Below, piece after piece: positions 9,134 through 17,400 of a DNA stretch of 64,000 bases (positions are counted from its first letter, which is position 1; every line of letters starts with the position of its first letter). The position numbers and the translations under genes were made by a program. Where the stretch lies: assembly GCF_045287255.1 (NCBI RefSeq), contig NZ_CP137142.1, positions 558,001 to 622,000 of the forward strand, given 5' to 3'. The notes below the pieces were generated by a model. The model was not told where the DNA came from. It ran no database searches and was given only the letters and a program-made list of their open reading frames with translations. The DNA comes from Henriciella sp045287255 (lineage in GTDB: Bacteria > Pseudomonadota > Alphaproteobacteria > Caulobacterales > Hyphomonadaceae).

Positions 9134-10087
9134 ATGACCACTAGCGTTTTGATTCCGCACCTGGCGGATGCCATGGTACGCGTTACCGAAAAGGCAGCGA
9201 TTGCGGCTGAGGCTCTGGCTGGGCGCGGCGATGAAAAAGCCGCTGATGCTGCGGCTGTCGATGCCATGCGTACAGCCTTCAATGCCGTTGATTTCAAGGG
9301 CCGCGTTGTGATTGGTGAAGGTGAGCGTGATGAAGCGCCAATGCTCTACATTGGCGAAGAAGTCGGCACCGGCAATGGCCCGGAAATCGATATTGCGCTG
9401 GACCCGCTGGAAGGTACAACACTGACGGCTAAGGCGATGGCGAATGCGCTGGCCGTGCTGGCAATTGCGCCGCGTGGTGGCCTGCTATTTGCGCCCGATA
9501 CCTATATGCAGAAAATCGCGATTGGTCCGGGCTATCCTGATGGCGTGATCGACCTTGATGCCAGCCCGGCTGAAAACATCACGGCGATGGCGAAAGCCAA
9601 GGGTGTGGACGTTTCAGCGATGACGGCTTGCGTCCTCGATCGCCCGCGCCACGCTGAGATTATTGAGAGCCTGCGTGGGGCAGGGGCGCGTATCCACCTG
9701 ATTTCTGATGGTGATGTCGCAGGCGTTATCAACACAACCAATCCGGCAACCGGGGTTGATCTCTATGTTGGCTCTGGTGGCGCGCCAGAGGGTGTTCTGG
9801 CGGCAGCGGCGCTTAAATGTGTTGGCGGACAGATGCAAGGGCGCCTGATCTTCCGCAATGATGATGAGCGCAAGCGCGCGGACCGCACGGGCATCACTGA
9901 CTATGACAAGAAGTATGACCTGCACGAGCTGGCTTCAGGCGAAACCGTGTTCTGTGCCACTGGCGTAACCAAGGGTGGTCTTGTTGACGGTGTTGTGCGC
10001 AATAATGGCCTGATTGAAACCGATACACTGGTGATGAGCAGCGCTGATGGCATGGTCCGCAAGATCAAGTCCTGGCATCGCGCTTAA
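9134..10087 (+). CDS. glpX: class II fructose-1,6-bisphosphatase
   Basis: The 317-residue GlpX-type phosphatase, Li+-sensitive and Mn2+-dependent in characterised members, carries out the gluconeogenic step from fructose-1,6-bisphosphate. Motifs are VVIGEGERDEAPMLYIGE, the metal-binding DPLEGTT, the segment HLISDGDVAG and the phosphate-binding VGSGGAPEGVLAA. It is last in the aminotransferase-hom-glpX operon and is followed by a clear terminator. In Caulobacter relatives recJ usually comes next; here recJ is 42 kb away. Confidence 0.95.
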   Translation: MTTSVLIPHLADAMVRVTEKAAIAAEALAGRGDEKAADAAAVDAMRTAFNAVDFKGRVVIGEGERDEAPMLYIGEEVGTGNGPEIDIALDPLEGTTLTAKAMANALAVLAIAPRGGLLFAPDTYMQKIAIGPGYPDGVIDLDASPAENITAMAKAKGVDVSAMTACVLDRPRHAEIIESLRGAGARIHLISDGDVAGVINTTNPATGVDLYVGSGGAPEGVLAAAALKCVGGQMQGRLIFRNDDERKRADRTGITDYDKKYDLHELASGETVFCATGVTKGGLVDGVVRNNGLIETDTLVMSSADGMVRKIKSWHRA

Positions 10088-10114
10088 GACGCCAAGTGAC
10101 ACTCTGAATCAGAA

Positions 10115-10142
10115 AGAGCAGCCCATGGGCTGCTCTTTTTTT
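10115..10142 (+). terminator. rho-independent terminator after glpX
   Basis: AGAGCAGCCC and GGGCTGCTCT form a 9-10 bp GC-rich hairpin with a tiny CATG loop, followed by a run of T ending at 10142. It closes the glpX operon. It also lies against the stop codon of the convergent dehydrogenase gene. Confidence 0.9.
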
Positions 10143-11127
10143 ATAGCATCGCCGGGATCACACGATCCGGTGGGCGATGCCCGTCGGCGAAGGTCTTGAT
10201 GTTGATGATGACCTTCTCGCCCATCTCGACCCGGCCTTCGATGGTCGCCGAGCCCATATGCGGCAGCAGGATGACATTTGGCAGCCCAACCAGATCAGGA
10301 TTGACCTGTGGCTCACGCTCAAACACATCAAGGCCTGCGCCAGCCAGTTCGCCATCCCGGATCGCGCGGGCAAGCGCTGCTTCGTCAATCACCTCACCGC
10401 GCGCGGTATTCACGATAAAGGCGTCCGGCTTCATCAGTTTGATCCGGCGACTGTTGAGCAAGTGGAACGTGGCGGGCGTATGCGGACAATTCACGGAAAC
10501 AATATCCATGCGGGCCAGCATCTGATCCAGGCTGTCCCAGAAGGTTGCGCCCAACTCTTCTTCGATGTGTCGCGCCACTGGCTTGCGGTTGTGATAATGG
10601 ATTTGCAGGCCAAAGGCCTGCGCGCGCCGAGCCACAGCCTGTCCGATCCGCCCCATCCCGATAATCCCGAGGCGTTTTCCGGCAAGCCGTCGGCCCATCA
10701 TCCAGGTTGGCGCCCAGCCATCAAACTTGCCGGCTTCCATCAACTCGATGCCTTCATGCAGGCGGCGAGGCACCGCCAGAATAAGCGCCATGGTCACATC
10801 GGCGGTATCGTCGGTCAGGACGCCCGGTGTGTTGGTCACAGTGATGCCGCGCTGCACCGCGCTTTGGACATCAATATTATCTACACCCGCCCCAAACTGT
10901 GCGATCAGGCGCAATTGCTCGCCTGCTTGTGCCAGCACACGGCCATCAATCTGGTCGGTAACAGTGGAGACCAGCACATCCGCGCGACCGACCGCTTCGG
11001 CCAACTGATCTTGGGTGAAAGGAGTGTCCGCTTCATTCAGCTCTGTATCAAACAGCTCTTTGAGGCGAAGCTCGACCGGGTCCGGCAGACGACGGGTAAC
11101 AATCACCTTTAGGCGTTTTACAGACAT
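10141..11127 (-). CDS. D-isomer-specific 2-hydroxyacid dehydrogenase (glyoxylate/hydroxypyruvate reductase type)
   Basis: The 328-residue NAD(P)-dependent dehydrogenase has a nucleotide-binding GIIGMGRIGQA at residues 154-164 and the catalytic residues Arg243 (NTARGEVID), Glu272 (VFEREPQV) and His290 (LPHMGSAT). Family members reduce glyoxylate or hydroxypyruvate, but the exact substrate is not visible. It is divergent from an SH3 protein gene. Confidence 0.9.
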   Translation of the reverse strand: MSVKRLKVIVTRRLPDPVELRLKELFDTELNEADTPFTQDQLAEAVGRADVLVSTVTDQIDGRVLAQAGEQLRLIAQFGAGVDNIDVQSAVQRGITVTNTPGVLTDDTADVTMALILAVPRRLHEGIELMEAGKFDGWAPTWMMGRRLAGKRLGIIGMGRIGQAVARRAQAFGLQIHYHNRKPVARHIEEELGATFWDSLDQMLARMDIVSVNCPHTPATFHLLNSRRIKLMKPDAFIVNTARGEVIDEAALARAIRDGELAGAGLDVFEREPQVNPDLVGLPNVILLPHMGSATIEGRVEMGEKVIINIKTFADGHRPPDRVIPAML

Positions 11128-11224
11128 GAAACCTCTCTTTCCATTGTGGGATTAGCAGAGCAAATGCGCATCGCCAATGCGCACTTTTACCTGAGATTCA
11201 TATGGATGGGCGATTCATATCGGA

Positions 11225-11737
11225 ATGAGAAGGCTTCCCGTACATTTTTTGGCTTTGATTTGCCCGCTTTTTGCGCTGCCTGTGATGCCCGTTCAGGCAC
11301 AGGACGCCGTGCAGGTCAGCCAATTCTCTGGTGAACCTGTCCCGCGATTCGTCTCGCTGCGTTTCTCTGCGGTTCATGGACGGCAAGGCCCTAGTCTCGA
11401 TCATGATATTTTGTGGCGTTACGAGGCCGAAGGCATGCCCATGCTGATCCTGCGCGAAACCCATGGCTGGCGCCGTGTAAGGGACAAGGATGGCGATGAG
11501 GTCTGGATTCAGGCACGCATGCTCTCAGAGCGCCGAACGGCGGTCACCATTCAGGATACGCCGCTACAGCGCAAACCCAATGCCGATGCCCGGGCTAAAG
11601 CTCTGATCAAGGCAGGGGTCGTGCTGGAGCTGGATGCCTGCACCAATGGCTGGTGCGCGGTCAAAGCGGGCAAGCGAGACGGCTGGATTGAAGAGCTTCA
11701 CCTCTGGGGAACACGGACCAGCACCGATGGTGTTTAA
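11225..11737 (+). CDS. exported SH3-domain protein
   Basis: The 170-residue protein has a signal peptide (basic MRRLP, then a hydrophobic stretch, cleavage near VQAQD). It contains two SH3-like bacterial domains: one around RFSAVHGRQGPS...GWRRVRDKDGDEVWIQARML and a second around LQRKPNADARAKA...GWCAVKAGKRDGWIEELHLWG. Such domains bind peptidoglycan or regulate cell-wall enzymes. Ligand and partner are unknown. It lies about 100 bp from the divergent dehydrogenase gene. Confidence 0.8.
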   Translation: MRRLPVHFLALICPLFALPVMPVQAQDAVQVSQFSGEPVPRFVSLRFSAVHGRQGPSLDHDILWRYEAEGMPMLILRETHGWRRVRDKDGDEVWIQARMLSERRTAVTIQDTPLQRKPNADARAKALIKAGVVLELDACTNGWCAVKAGKRDGWIEELHLWGTRTSTDGV

Positions 11738-11813
11738 GACCTGAAGCTTGCAGCACCGCGCGGCACACGCTAGGGACGGCGATTGACCAGTCCCTGCCGT
11801 AGAGGAAAATGCC

Positions 11814-12347
11814 ATGAGCGGACCCCACGATTACCACACCCCACAGGCCTCCTACACCAAGGAAGAGCTGCTTGTTTCAGGCGAGGGTAAACTGTTCGGC
11901 CCCGGCAATGCACAACTGCCAACCCCGCCTATGCTGATGATGGACCGGATTCCAGAGATCAGTCTTGATGGCGGTGATTTCGGCAAGGGGCATGTGGTGG
12001 GTGAGTTCGATGTCAATCCTGATCTCTGGTTCTTCCAGTGTCACTTCCCGGGTGATCCGGTCATGCCGGGCTGTCTTGGCCTGGATGCGATGTGGCAGGC
12101 GGTTGGCTATTGGCTCGGCTGGTCAGGGTCGCCGGGCAAGGGCCGCGCGCTTGGCGTTGGCGAGGTGAAATTCACCGGACAGATCACCCCGGACAAGAAA
12201 CTCGTCCGCTATGAAATCCACATGAAACGCGTCAAGCGCGGTAAGCTTGTCCTCGGTATTGCCGATGGCACGGTCGAGGTTGATGGCAAGCGCGTTTACG
12301 TGGCCAAGGACATGAAGGTCGGCCTGTTCAATCCTGACGAGATGTAA
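11814..12347 (+). CDS. fabA: 3-hydroxydecanoyl-ACP dehydratase/isomerase
   Basis: The 177-residue FabA has its catalytic His77 in FFQCHFPGDPVMPGCLGLDAMWQ and Asp91 in the same block. It dehydrates 3-hydroxyacyl-ACP and isomerises the C10 intermediate, opening the unsaturated fatty-acid branch. The usual partner fabB does not follow: the next gene is a convergent LysR regulator, and fabI is 1.4 kb further on. The classical fabA-fabB-fabI block therefore seems to have been opened. Confidence 0.95.
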   Translation: MSGPHDYHTPQASYTKEELLVSGEGKLFGPGNAQLPTPPMLMMDRIPEISLDGGDFGKGHVVGEFDVNPDLWFFQCHFPGDPVMPGCLGLDAMWQAVGYWLGWSGSPGKGRALGVGEVKFTGQITPDKKLVRYEIHMKRVKRGKLVLGIADGTVEVDGKRVYVAKDMKVGLFNPDEM

Positions 12348-12356
12348 AGCCGGCCG

Positions 12357-13265
12357 CTATTCTGCGACCAGCTTATGAGCCTCTTCTGAGAGAACTTTCG
12401 CAAACGACTCGAACACGGTTCCGAGCGGGGTTGTCGTGCGCCAGACAAGCTCGACATCGCGCCGCGCCGTCTTGAGGTCGACCCGCCGGACGACCACCCC
12501 GTCATCACGGCGGGTTTCAGAGGCCGCATAGAGGCTTGGCAAGATCGCGACACCGGCCCCCATGGCTGCCATCTGCCGCAAGGCATCAAGGCTGGTGCCC
12601 TCATATTCGTCGCTGATATGAGCGCCGACCTCTTCGGCCAGATCCCGCACGGTTTTGCTGAGGCGATAGTTCTGCCCGAGGGTCAGCAAGACCTGGTCCT
12701 TCAAATCCTTGGCTGTAATCGGTCCTGTCTCCTGCGCAAGCGGGGCATCCGGTGCAACGCAGGCATATAAATGCTCGGTCAGGATGTCATGGGTCAGCAG
12801 ACCATCATCCTTGCCTTCAACGGTCAGGATCAGGTCGAAGCGGCCATCATTCACCTTTTCCATAAGCAGTGAACGGCTTTCCTCACGCACGCTGAGCTTT
12901 AGGGCAGGGAACAAGCTGTGCAAGCGTCGCGCGGCCATAGGTAAAAGGTATGGTCCAATCGATGGGAGAACGCCTAAACGCACACGCCCGGCCATGTCTC
13001 CAGAATACTGTTTGGCTGCCGCTTTCAGGTCATCCATATCTTTCAAGACGACCCGGGCGCGCCGTAGCACTTCCTCACCGGCTGGGGTCAGGATTGAGCC
13101 CTGGCGGCCCCGTTCAACCAACTGTGTGCCCAGCATGGCTTCCATGTCGGCAATCTGTGCCGACAGGCTGGGTTGGCTGACATGCACTTTCCGTGCAGCT
13201 TCGCCAAATCGTCCCGTTTCTGCGATGGCAACCAGATACTGCAATTGCCTCAGGGTTGGTTTCAT
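12357..13265 (-). CDS. LysR-family regulator, OxyR-like but without the peroxide-sensing cysteines
   Basis: The 302-residue LysR protein has an N-terminal winged helix (LRQLQYLVAIAETGRFGEAA, VSQPSLSAQI). Its effector domain has the OxyR layout (VREESRSLLMEKVNDGRFDL, then EGTSLDALRQMAAMGAGVAILPSLY). In OxyR the sensing pair Cys199/Cys208 lies just before that last stretch. Here the region reads LGQNYRLSKTVRDLAEEVGAH with no cysteine, and the only cysteine of the effector domain is Cys169 in LYACVAP. It probably senses something else, or acts constitutively. It is divergent from a small basic protein. Confidence 0.85.
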   Translation of the reverse strand: MKPTLRQLQYLVAIAETGRFGEAARKVHVSQPSLSAQIADMEAMLGTQLVERGRQGSILTPAGEEVLRRARVVLKDMDDLKAAAKQYSGDMAGRVRLGVLPSIGPYLLPMAARRLHSLFPALKLSVREESRSLLMEKVNDGRFDLILTVEGKDDGLLTHDILTEHLYACVAPDAPLAQETGPITAKDLKDQVLLTLGQNYRLSKTVRDLAEEVGAHISDEYEGTSLDALRQMAAMGAGVAILPSLYAASETRRDDGVVVRRVDLKTARRDVELVWRTTTPLGTVFESFAKVLSEEAHKLVAE

Positions 13266-13355
13266 AGCTTCCCCCTATTAAGTCCCACACTTCTTTCGAT
13301 TTGAGATATAGGTCGATGTGCCCATTTCCAAGGTCTAACAACACAGGAGATCAAA

Positions 13356-13544
13356 ATGACCCGGGTGAAGAACACCCTACGCCGTTGGCGCCGTATCCGG
13401 ACTGAGAAAGCACGGCTCGCCGCCATCGAAAAAATGCCTCTGACCATGCACAAGGATCATCCAAGCGCAAATGTTACAGGCGACGATATTTTGATCGACC
13501 CTTCCCGTTTGGGCCAAATGCCCACTCGAATTCGCCCGACCTGA
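13356..13544 (+). CDS. small basic protein of unknown function
   Basis: This 62-residue reading frame is supported by a strong ribosome binding site (AGGAG about 8 bases before the ATG) and by a terminator at 13587-13640. The N-terminal half is very basic (RRWRRIRTEKARLAAIEK), the rest polar. No family is recognised; the N-terminus faintly recalls DUF1127-type Arg-rich proteins. It is divergent from the OxyR-like regulator, which may control it. Confidence 0.6.
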   Translation: MTRVKNTLRRWRRIRTEKARLAAIEKMPLTMHKDHPSANVTGDDILIDPSRLGQMPTRIRPT

Positions 13545-13586
13545 CAGGACCTCTCATTCTCAATCACCCTAAAGGTCGGGTGACAT

Positions 13587-13640
13587 AGCCGCGGGCGCCC
13601 CTCCCTCCCCCTTCCATAGGCGTCCGCGGCTTCTTCTTTT
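13587..13640 (+). terminator. rho-independent terminator
   Basis: A 13-bp stem pairs AGCCGCGGGCGCC (13587-13599) with GGCGTCCGCGGCT (13619-13631), with one G-T pair, a 19-base C/T-rich loop, and a T-rich tail TTCTTCTTTT. It ends the small-protein transcript and insulates fabI. Confidence 0.85.
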
Positions 13641-13786
13641 CTGGAAGGGTTTTTCTCTTACAAATTCCATCACTCACGGTCGGGACACGTCAAAGCCACT
13701 GTGCCTGCGCTGACCATTTCCTTGACGGGCATGGCGGGCGGCAATAGCCATCATTGCAAAGTTTAATGCAGGACAGGAGGCCAAGC

Positions 13787-14602
13787 ATGGCTGACTATGG
13801 CGATATGCCGACCGGAACTCTGATGGCGGGCAAGCGCGGCATCATTATGGGTGTCGCAAACAAGAACTCGATTGCCTGGGGCATTGCCCAGCAGCTCGCC
13901 GCACAGGGCGCAGAGATTGCCTTCACCTATCAGGGCGAAGGGCTGGAGCGCCGCGTGCGTCCATTGGTCGAAAGTATCGACATGGATTTCATGATCCCGG
14001 CGGATGTGACCGATGATGCGAGCATGGATGCGGCTTTTGCTGCGGTAAAAGAAAAGTGGGGCAAGATTGATTTTCTCGTCCATTCCATCGCCTTTGCCGG
14101 CAAGGAGGAGCTGCAAGGCTCAATGGTTGCCAACACGACGCGTGAAGGCTTCCGCCGCGCGCTCGACATTTCGGTTTACAGCTTCATCGATGCCTCACGC
14201 CGTGCCAGCGAGATTATGCCCGATGGCGGGGCCATCATCTGTATGACCTATCTCGGCGCTGAGCGGACGGTGCCATCCTACAATGTCATGGGCGTTGCCA
14301 AGGCGGCTCTGGAAGCCTCCACGCGCTATGCTGCGCGCGACCTCGGCACGCAGGGCATCCGCGTCAACGCGATCAGTGCAGGGGCTATGCGCACGCTGTC
14401 CCTCGCCGGTATTCGCGGCGGGAAATCCCTGATGGGAACCGGTAAGGACTGGTCGCTGCTCAAGGAAGACACCCGCATGGAAGGGGTCGCCGGTTGCGCG
14501 CTCTACCTCCTCTCTCCCCTCGGCCACTCCATCGCTGGCGAGGTTCTCCACGTCGATGCCGGCTTCCACGCTGTCGGTGTGCCGGAACTGCCGGAGGAGT
14601 AG
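13787..14602 (+). CDS. fabI: enoyl-ACP reductase (NADH), FabI
   Basis: The 271-residue SDR-fold enzyme catalyses the last step of each fatty-acid elongation round and is the triclosan target in many bacteria. It has MGVANKNSIAWGIA for NAD binding and the catalytic Tyr-x6-Lys of YNVMGVAK. The segment AISAGAMRTLSLAGIRG is the substrate-loop region. The start at 13787 is fixed by AGGAGG 6 bases upstream; an upstream in-frame TTG at 13754 has none. Confidence 0.95.
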   Translation: MADYGDMPTGTLMAGKRGIIMGVANKNSIAWGIAQQLAAQGAEIAFTYQGEGLERRVRPLVESIDMDFMIPADVTDDASMDAAFAAVKEKWGKIDFLVHSIAFAGKEELQGSMVANTTREGFRRALDISVYSFIDASRRASEIMPDGGAIICMTYLGAERTVPSYNVMGVAKAALEASTRYAARDLGTQGIRVNAISAGAMRTLSLAGIRGGKSLMGTGKDWSLLKEDTRMEGVAGCALYLLSPLGHSIAGEVLHVDAGFHAVGVPELPEE

Positions 14603-14681
14603 GTATCGGACGTTAAATAGCGTTTTCTTCTAAAACGGCTTGTATTGTGGTATGTTCTCTCACCTACTGGAGGGGGAAATA

Positions 14682-15119
14682 ATGTCACGTATTATCATAA
14701 CTGCAGTCGCTACCACAGTTTTGCTTGCTGGGTGCGCAGTCGATGAAAAGCCTGTGGAAGGCACGGGATCGGCAGAGATTTTAACCTGCCCGGCATACAA
14801 TCCTCGAGACGGCATTGCTCGTCTCGACATGATGCCTGGTATCGATACGCCACCAATTCTGCACGTGGAGTTTGTCGTCGACGCGCCGAGTTTGGGAGAT
14901 GAATACGAGCTTGTTTTTGAAAGTATTCAGGAATCTGCTCCACCTAGCTATGTCTATGATTTGAAGCGGACTGAGTCAGACGTCATCTCGACCAAGCCAG
15001 CTGAAACGCTTGTGACGTATAATCGATCTGCTTTCCCTGAAGCTGAACTTCGATCGATTGTGATTAATTGCGAAGGAAGCAGGTTTTACGAAATTGAGCC
15101 TGTCGACGTCGTACACTAA
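14682..15119 (+). CDS. predicted lipoprotein
   Basis: The 145-residue protein has a lipoprotein signal: MSRIIITAVATTVLLAGC. The start is supported by GGAGGGGGA a few bases upstream. The mature domain is beta-rich by pattern with two cysteines (LTCPAYN and VINCEG) that could pair. I recognise no family. The DNA is AT-richer than fabI upstream and the gene stands alone. Confidence 0.7.
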   Translation: MSRIIITAVATTVLLAGCAVDEKPVEGTGSAEILTCPAYNPRDGIARLDMMPGIDTPPILHVEFVVDAPSLGDEYELVFESIQESAPPSYVYDLKRTESDVISTKPAETLVTYNRSAFPEAELRSIVINCEGSRFYEIEPVDVVH

Positions 15120-15202
15120 TCAGTTTTACGGGTTTGCAGAGTGCAAATAACTAGGTCTGCGTGTAGTCTAGGCTGTTTCTTTCAGTTAAGTGACTAGCAT
15201 AT

Positions 15203-15790
15203 ATGACCGCCCGCCTCTTCATCTTCGTTGGCCATCCAAGCGAGACCTCGCTGAGCCATAGTCTTGCTGACGCCTATCAGCGCGGGGCAGAAAGTGAGGG
15301 TGCGGAAGTGCGGCGGATGAACCTGCACGAGATGGCGTTCGACCCTGACCTTACCCATGGCTATATCAAGCGTAAGGATTTAGAGCTGTCTCTGGAAGAA
15401 TGGCGCGAGCATATCACCTGGTGCAGCCATATGTGCTGGGTCTATCCGCAATGGTGGGGTGGCATGCCAGCCAAGATGAAGGGTGTGATTGATCGCGCTT
15501 TCCTGCCCGGCTTTGCCATGAACTATCATGAGAAAGGGCCATTCTGGGACCGCCTTTTGAAAGGGCGCAGTGCTGATGTTATCATGACATCGGATACTCC
15601 GCTTTTCTTTGATGTGCTCCGCCATGGCCGCCCGGGCATCAAACTGGTGAAGAACAAGATCATGGATTATTCCGGTATCAAACCTGTGCGCACGCTACAG
15701 GTGGGCCCGGTCAAAAGCGCCAAGGATGAAAAGATCCAGAGTTGGTTGCGTAAAGCCTATAATCGAGGAGCCGACGCTGGACGCCGATGA
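15203..15790 (+). CDS. flavodoxin-fold NAD(P)H quinone oxidoreductase
   Basis: The 195-residue protein belongs to the NQO/MdaB/KefF-like flavodoxin-fold group: FIFVGHPSETSLSHSL for FMN/FAD phosphate binding, and VYPQWWGGMPAKMKGVIDRAF, the family signature. It should reduce quinones or similar acceptors with two electrons. Its stop overlaps the start of the next flavoprotein gene (ATGA), so the two are co-translated and may work together. Confidence 0.88.
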   Translation: MTARLFIFVGHPSETSLSHSLADAYQRGAESEGAEVRRMNLHEMAFDPDLTHGYIKRKDLELSLEEWREHITWCSHMCWVYPQWWGGMPAKMKGVIDRAFLPGFAMNYHEKGPFWDRLLKGRSADVIMTSDTPLFFDVLRHGRPGIKLVKNKIMDYSGIKPVRTLQVGPVKSAKDEKIQSWLRKAYNRGADAGRR

Positions 15791-16470
15791 AAACCTCACC
15801 TGAAACTCATGTCCCGCTCAGCGCGGACTTCCCGCATTATCCTGAGGTTGAAATGCAGGCGCGCGCCGTCGCGTTTCATCGCCAGATGCAGACCCGCCGT
15901 TCGGTCCGATCTTTCTCTGACAAGGCGGTGCCGCAGGCGATTATTAAGCAATGCGTGCTCACTGCGGGCATGGCCCCGAACGGAGCCAATCACCAGCCTT
16001 GGTTTTTTTCCTGTGTTGGCTCAGCTGAGAAGAAGCGTGAAATCCGCCTTGCTGCCGAGGCTGAGGAGCGCGAGTTCTATTCTGGGCGCGCGGCGCAGGA
16101 CTGGCTTGACGCGCTCGCCCCGATCGGGACAGATGCTGATAAGCCTTATATGGAAATCGCGCCCTGGCTGATCTGTATCTTCGCCCAGCGCAAGGGCGGG
16201 GTGCATGCCGGGGATGAGAAGAAGAATTACTATATCCATGAAAGCGTCGGCATCGCGACAGGGATGCTGATCACCGCCTGTCACAATGCCGGTCTCGCAA
16301 CACTGGTGCATACACCCAACCCGATGAAGTTCCTGAACGGGCTATGCGGGCGACCAGAGACCGAGAAACCCTTCCTGATCTTGGTTGCGGGCTATCCAGC
16401 CGAGGATGCGATGGTGCCGAACCATGCGCTGATCAAAAAGCCGCTGAATGAGATCGCTAGCTTCCTGTAG
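15787..16470 (+). CDS. nitroreductase-fold flavoprotein, iodotyrosine deiodinase-like
   Basis: The 227-residue protein is of the nitroreductase superfamily. FMN contacts are Arg37-Arg38-Ser39 (RRSVRSF) and NGANHQPWFF. It matches the iodotyrosine deiodinase subgroup: Glu94, Tyr98 and Lys119 have the same mutual spacing (4 and 21 residues) and the same distance from the RRS motif (57) as Glu157, Tyr161 and Lys182 of human IYD, which bind the halotyrosine zwitterion. The C-terminal block SVGIATGMLITACHNAGLAT...GYPAEDAMVPN also follows IYD. Reductive dehalogenation of halotyrosines is therefore the leading guess. It is coupled to the quinone reductase upstream. Confidence 0.75.
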   Translation: MKTSPETHVPLSADFPHYPEVEMQARAVAFHRQMQTRRSVRSFSDKAVPQAIIKQCVLTAGMAPNGANHQPWFFSCVGSAEKKREIRLAAEAEEREFYSGRAAQDWLDALAPIGTDADKPYMEIAPWLICIFAQRKGGVHAGDEKKNYYIHESVGIATGMLITACHNAGLATLVHTPNPMKFLNGLCGRPETEKPFLILVAGYPAEDAMVPNHALIKKPLNEIASFL

Positions 16471-17377
16471 CGGGCTGCGACGGCTCAATCGTGACTGCAG
16501 GGCCGGGTAGATAGATGAAGCTCATTGAGTCGACCGTTCGGCCTTTATGTTTGACCTTCTGAAAGCTCTCACCCCGCGCGGCGAGTTCCAGATCGCCTTC
16601 CAGCGTATCCGGGATAACCCCATCAAAAACATCATCTATGACGCTACCGCGTAAGAAAGCGAAGCGTTTGAAGCGCCAACCATTGAGCTCGGCGCTCGCT
16701 CTTAGCTCAGATCCTGCCGTCAGGCGCAAGGGAAAGGGTTCGCTTAACTCGCCTACGGGCCGGGCAAAGACCTGTGTGACATAGACGGCCATGTCCGTGC
16801 GCGCTACGCCGAGCGCGAGATGGGTTGTTTCCGGGTTGAGAATATTCTCCCGGTGGCCAGGACTGGCCATCAGGTCAGCATGCAATTTGTCGACCGCTCC
16901 GCCCATGACATCCGTAGACGATGCAGGCATCAGATCACAACTAACCGTGTTTCCGTGCTGGTCTGCGCAGGTCATCACGAGTTGCGCGACATTCTCGGCA
17001 CTCGCGCGGGAAAGCATGGTGCGATCAAAAGCCGAGAGTCGGAATGCTGATGTGCGTCCCTTTGGCGTCTCGTGCCCGAAGAAGCCATTTATCCCCATAT
17101 CGAGACTGTGAAACCGCGCAGCAGGTTGCATATCAAGGCGGACTGAAAGCGTACTCAGGCCGCGCTCAGTGCGCTCCTCATTGATCTTGTCGACAAAGGC
17201 TTGTTCCATCTCTTCGCTAAAGCGAAAACCATTCGGGGCAGCGGCAAGGCAAGAGCGCCCATTCTCCACATAATCTGCGACCGTATCGGCGCGGGCTTCC
17301 GCGCGCATATCGCAGGCCTGCGCCATCACAGGAAGGGCAAGTGCGGCAAGGCAGAGGTAGAAAAATCTAACCATCAC
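16457..17377 (-). CDS. secreted CAP-domain (SCP/PR-1) protein
   Basis: The 306-residue protein has a signal peptide (cleavage near AQAC) and a CAP domain at about residues 60-205. Family marks are FVDKINEERTERGL at the start, FHSLDMGINGFFGHETPKGRT, SAENVAQ and SPGHRENILNPE, holding the two His and two Glu of the CAP site. A C-terminal domain of about 100 residues is unassigned. Bacterial CAP proteins are mostly of unknown function. The 3' end overlaps the convergent flavoprotein gene by 14 bp. Confidence 0.85.
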   Translation of the reverse strand: MMVRFFYLCLAALALPVMAQACDMRAEARADTVADYVENGRSCLAAAPNGFRFSEEMEQAFVDKINEERTERGLSTLSVRLDMQPAARFHSLDMGINGFFGHETPKGRTSAFRLSAFDRTMLSRASAENVAQLVMTCADQHGNTVSCDLMPASSTDVMGGAVDKLHADLMASPGHRENILNPETTHLALGVARTDMAVYVTQVFARPVGELSEPFPLRLTAGSELRASAELNGWRFKRFAFLRGSVIDDVFDGVIPDTLEGDLELAARGESFQKVKHKGRTVDSMSFIYLPGPAVTIEPSQPATGS

Positions 17378-17400
17378 CGCGCCATTTAAGCAGAAAATCG

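Noticed and set aside
10177..11112. Long open frame on the plus strand opposite the hydroxyacid dehydrogenase
   Set aside because: It is the shadow of a clearly conserved gene, with no family resemblance and no ribosome binding site.
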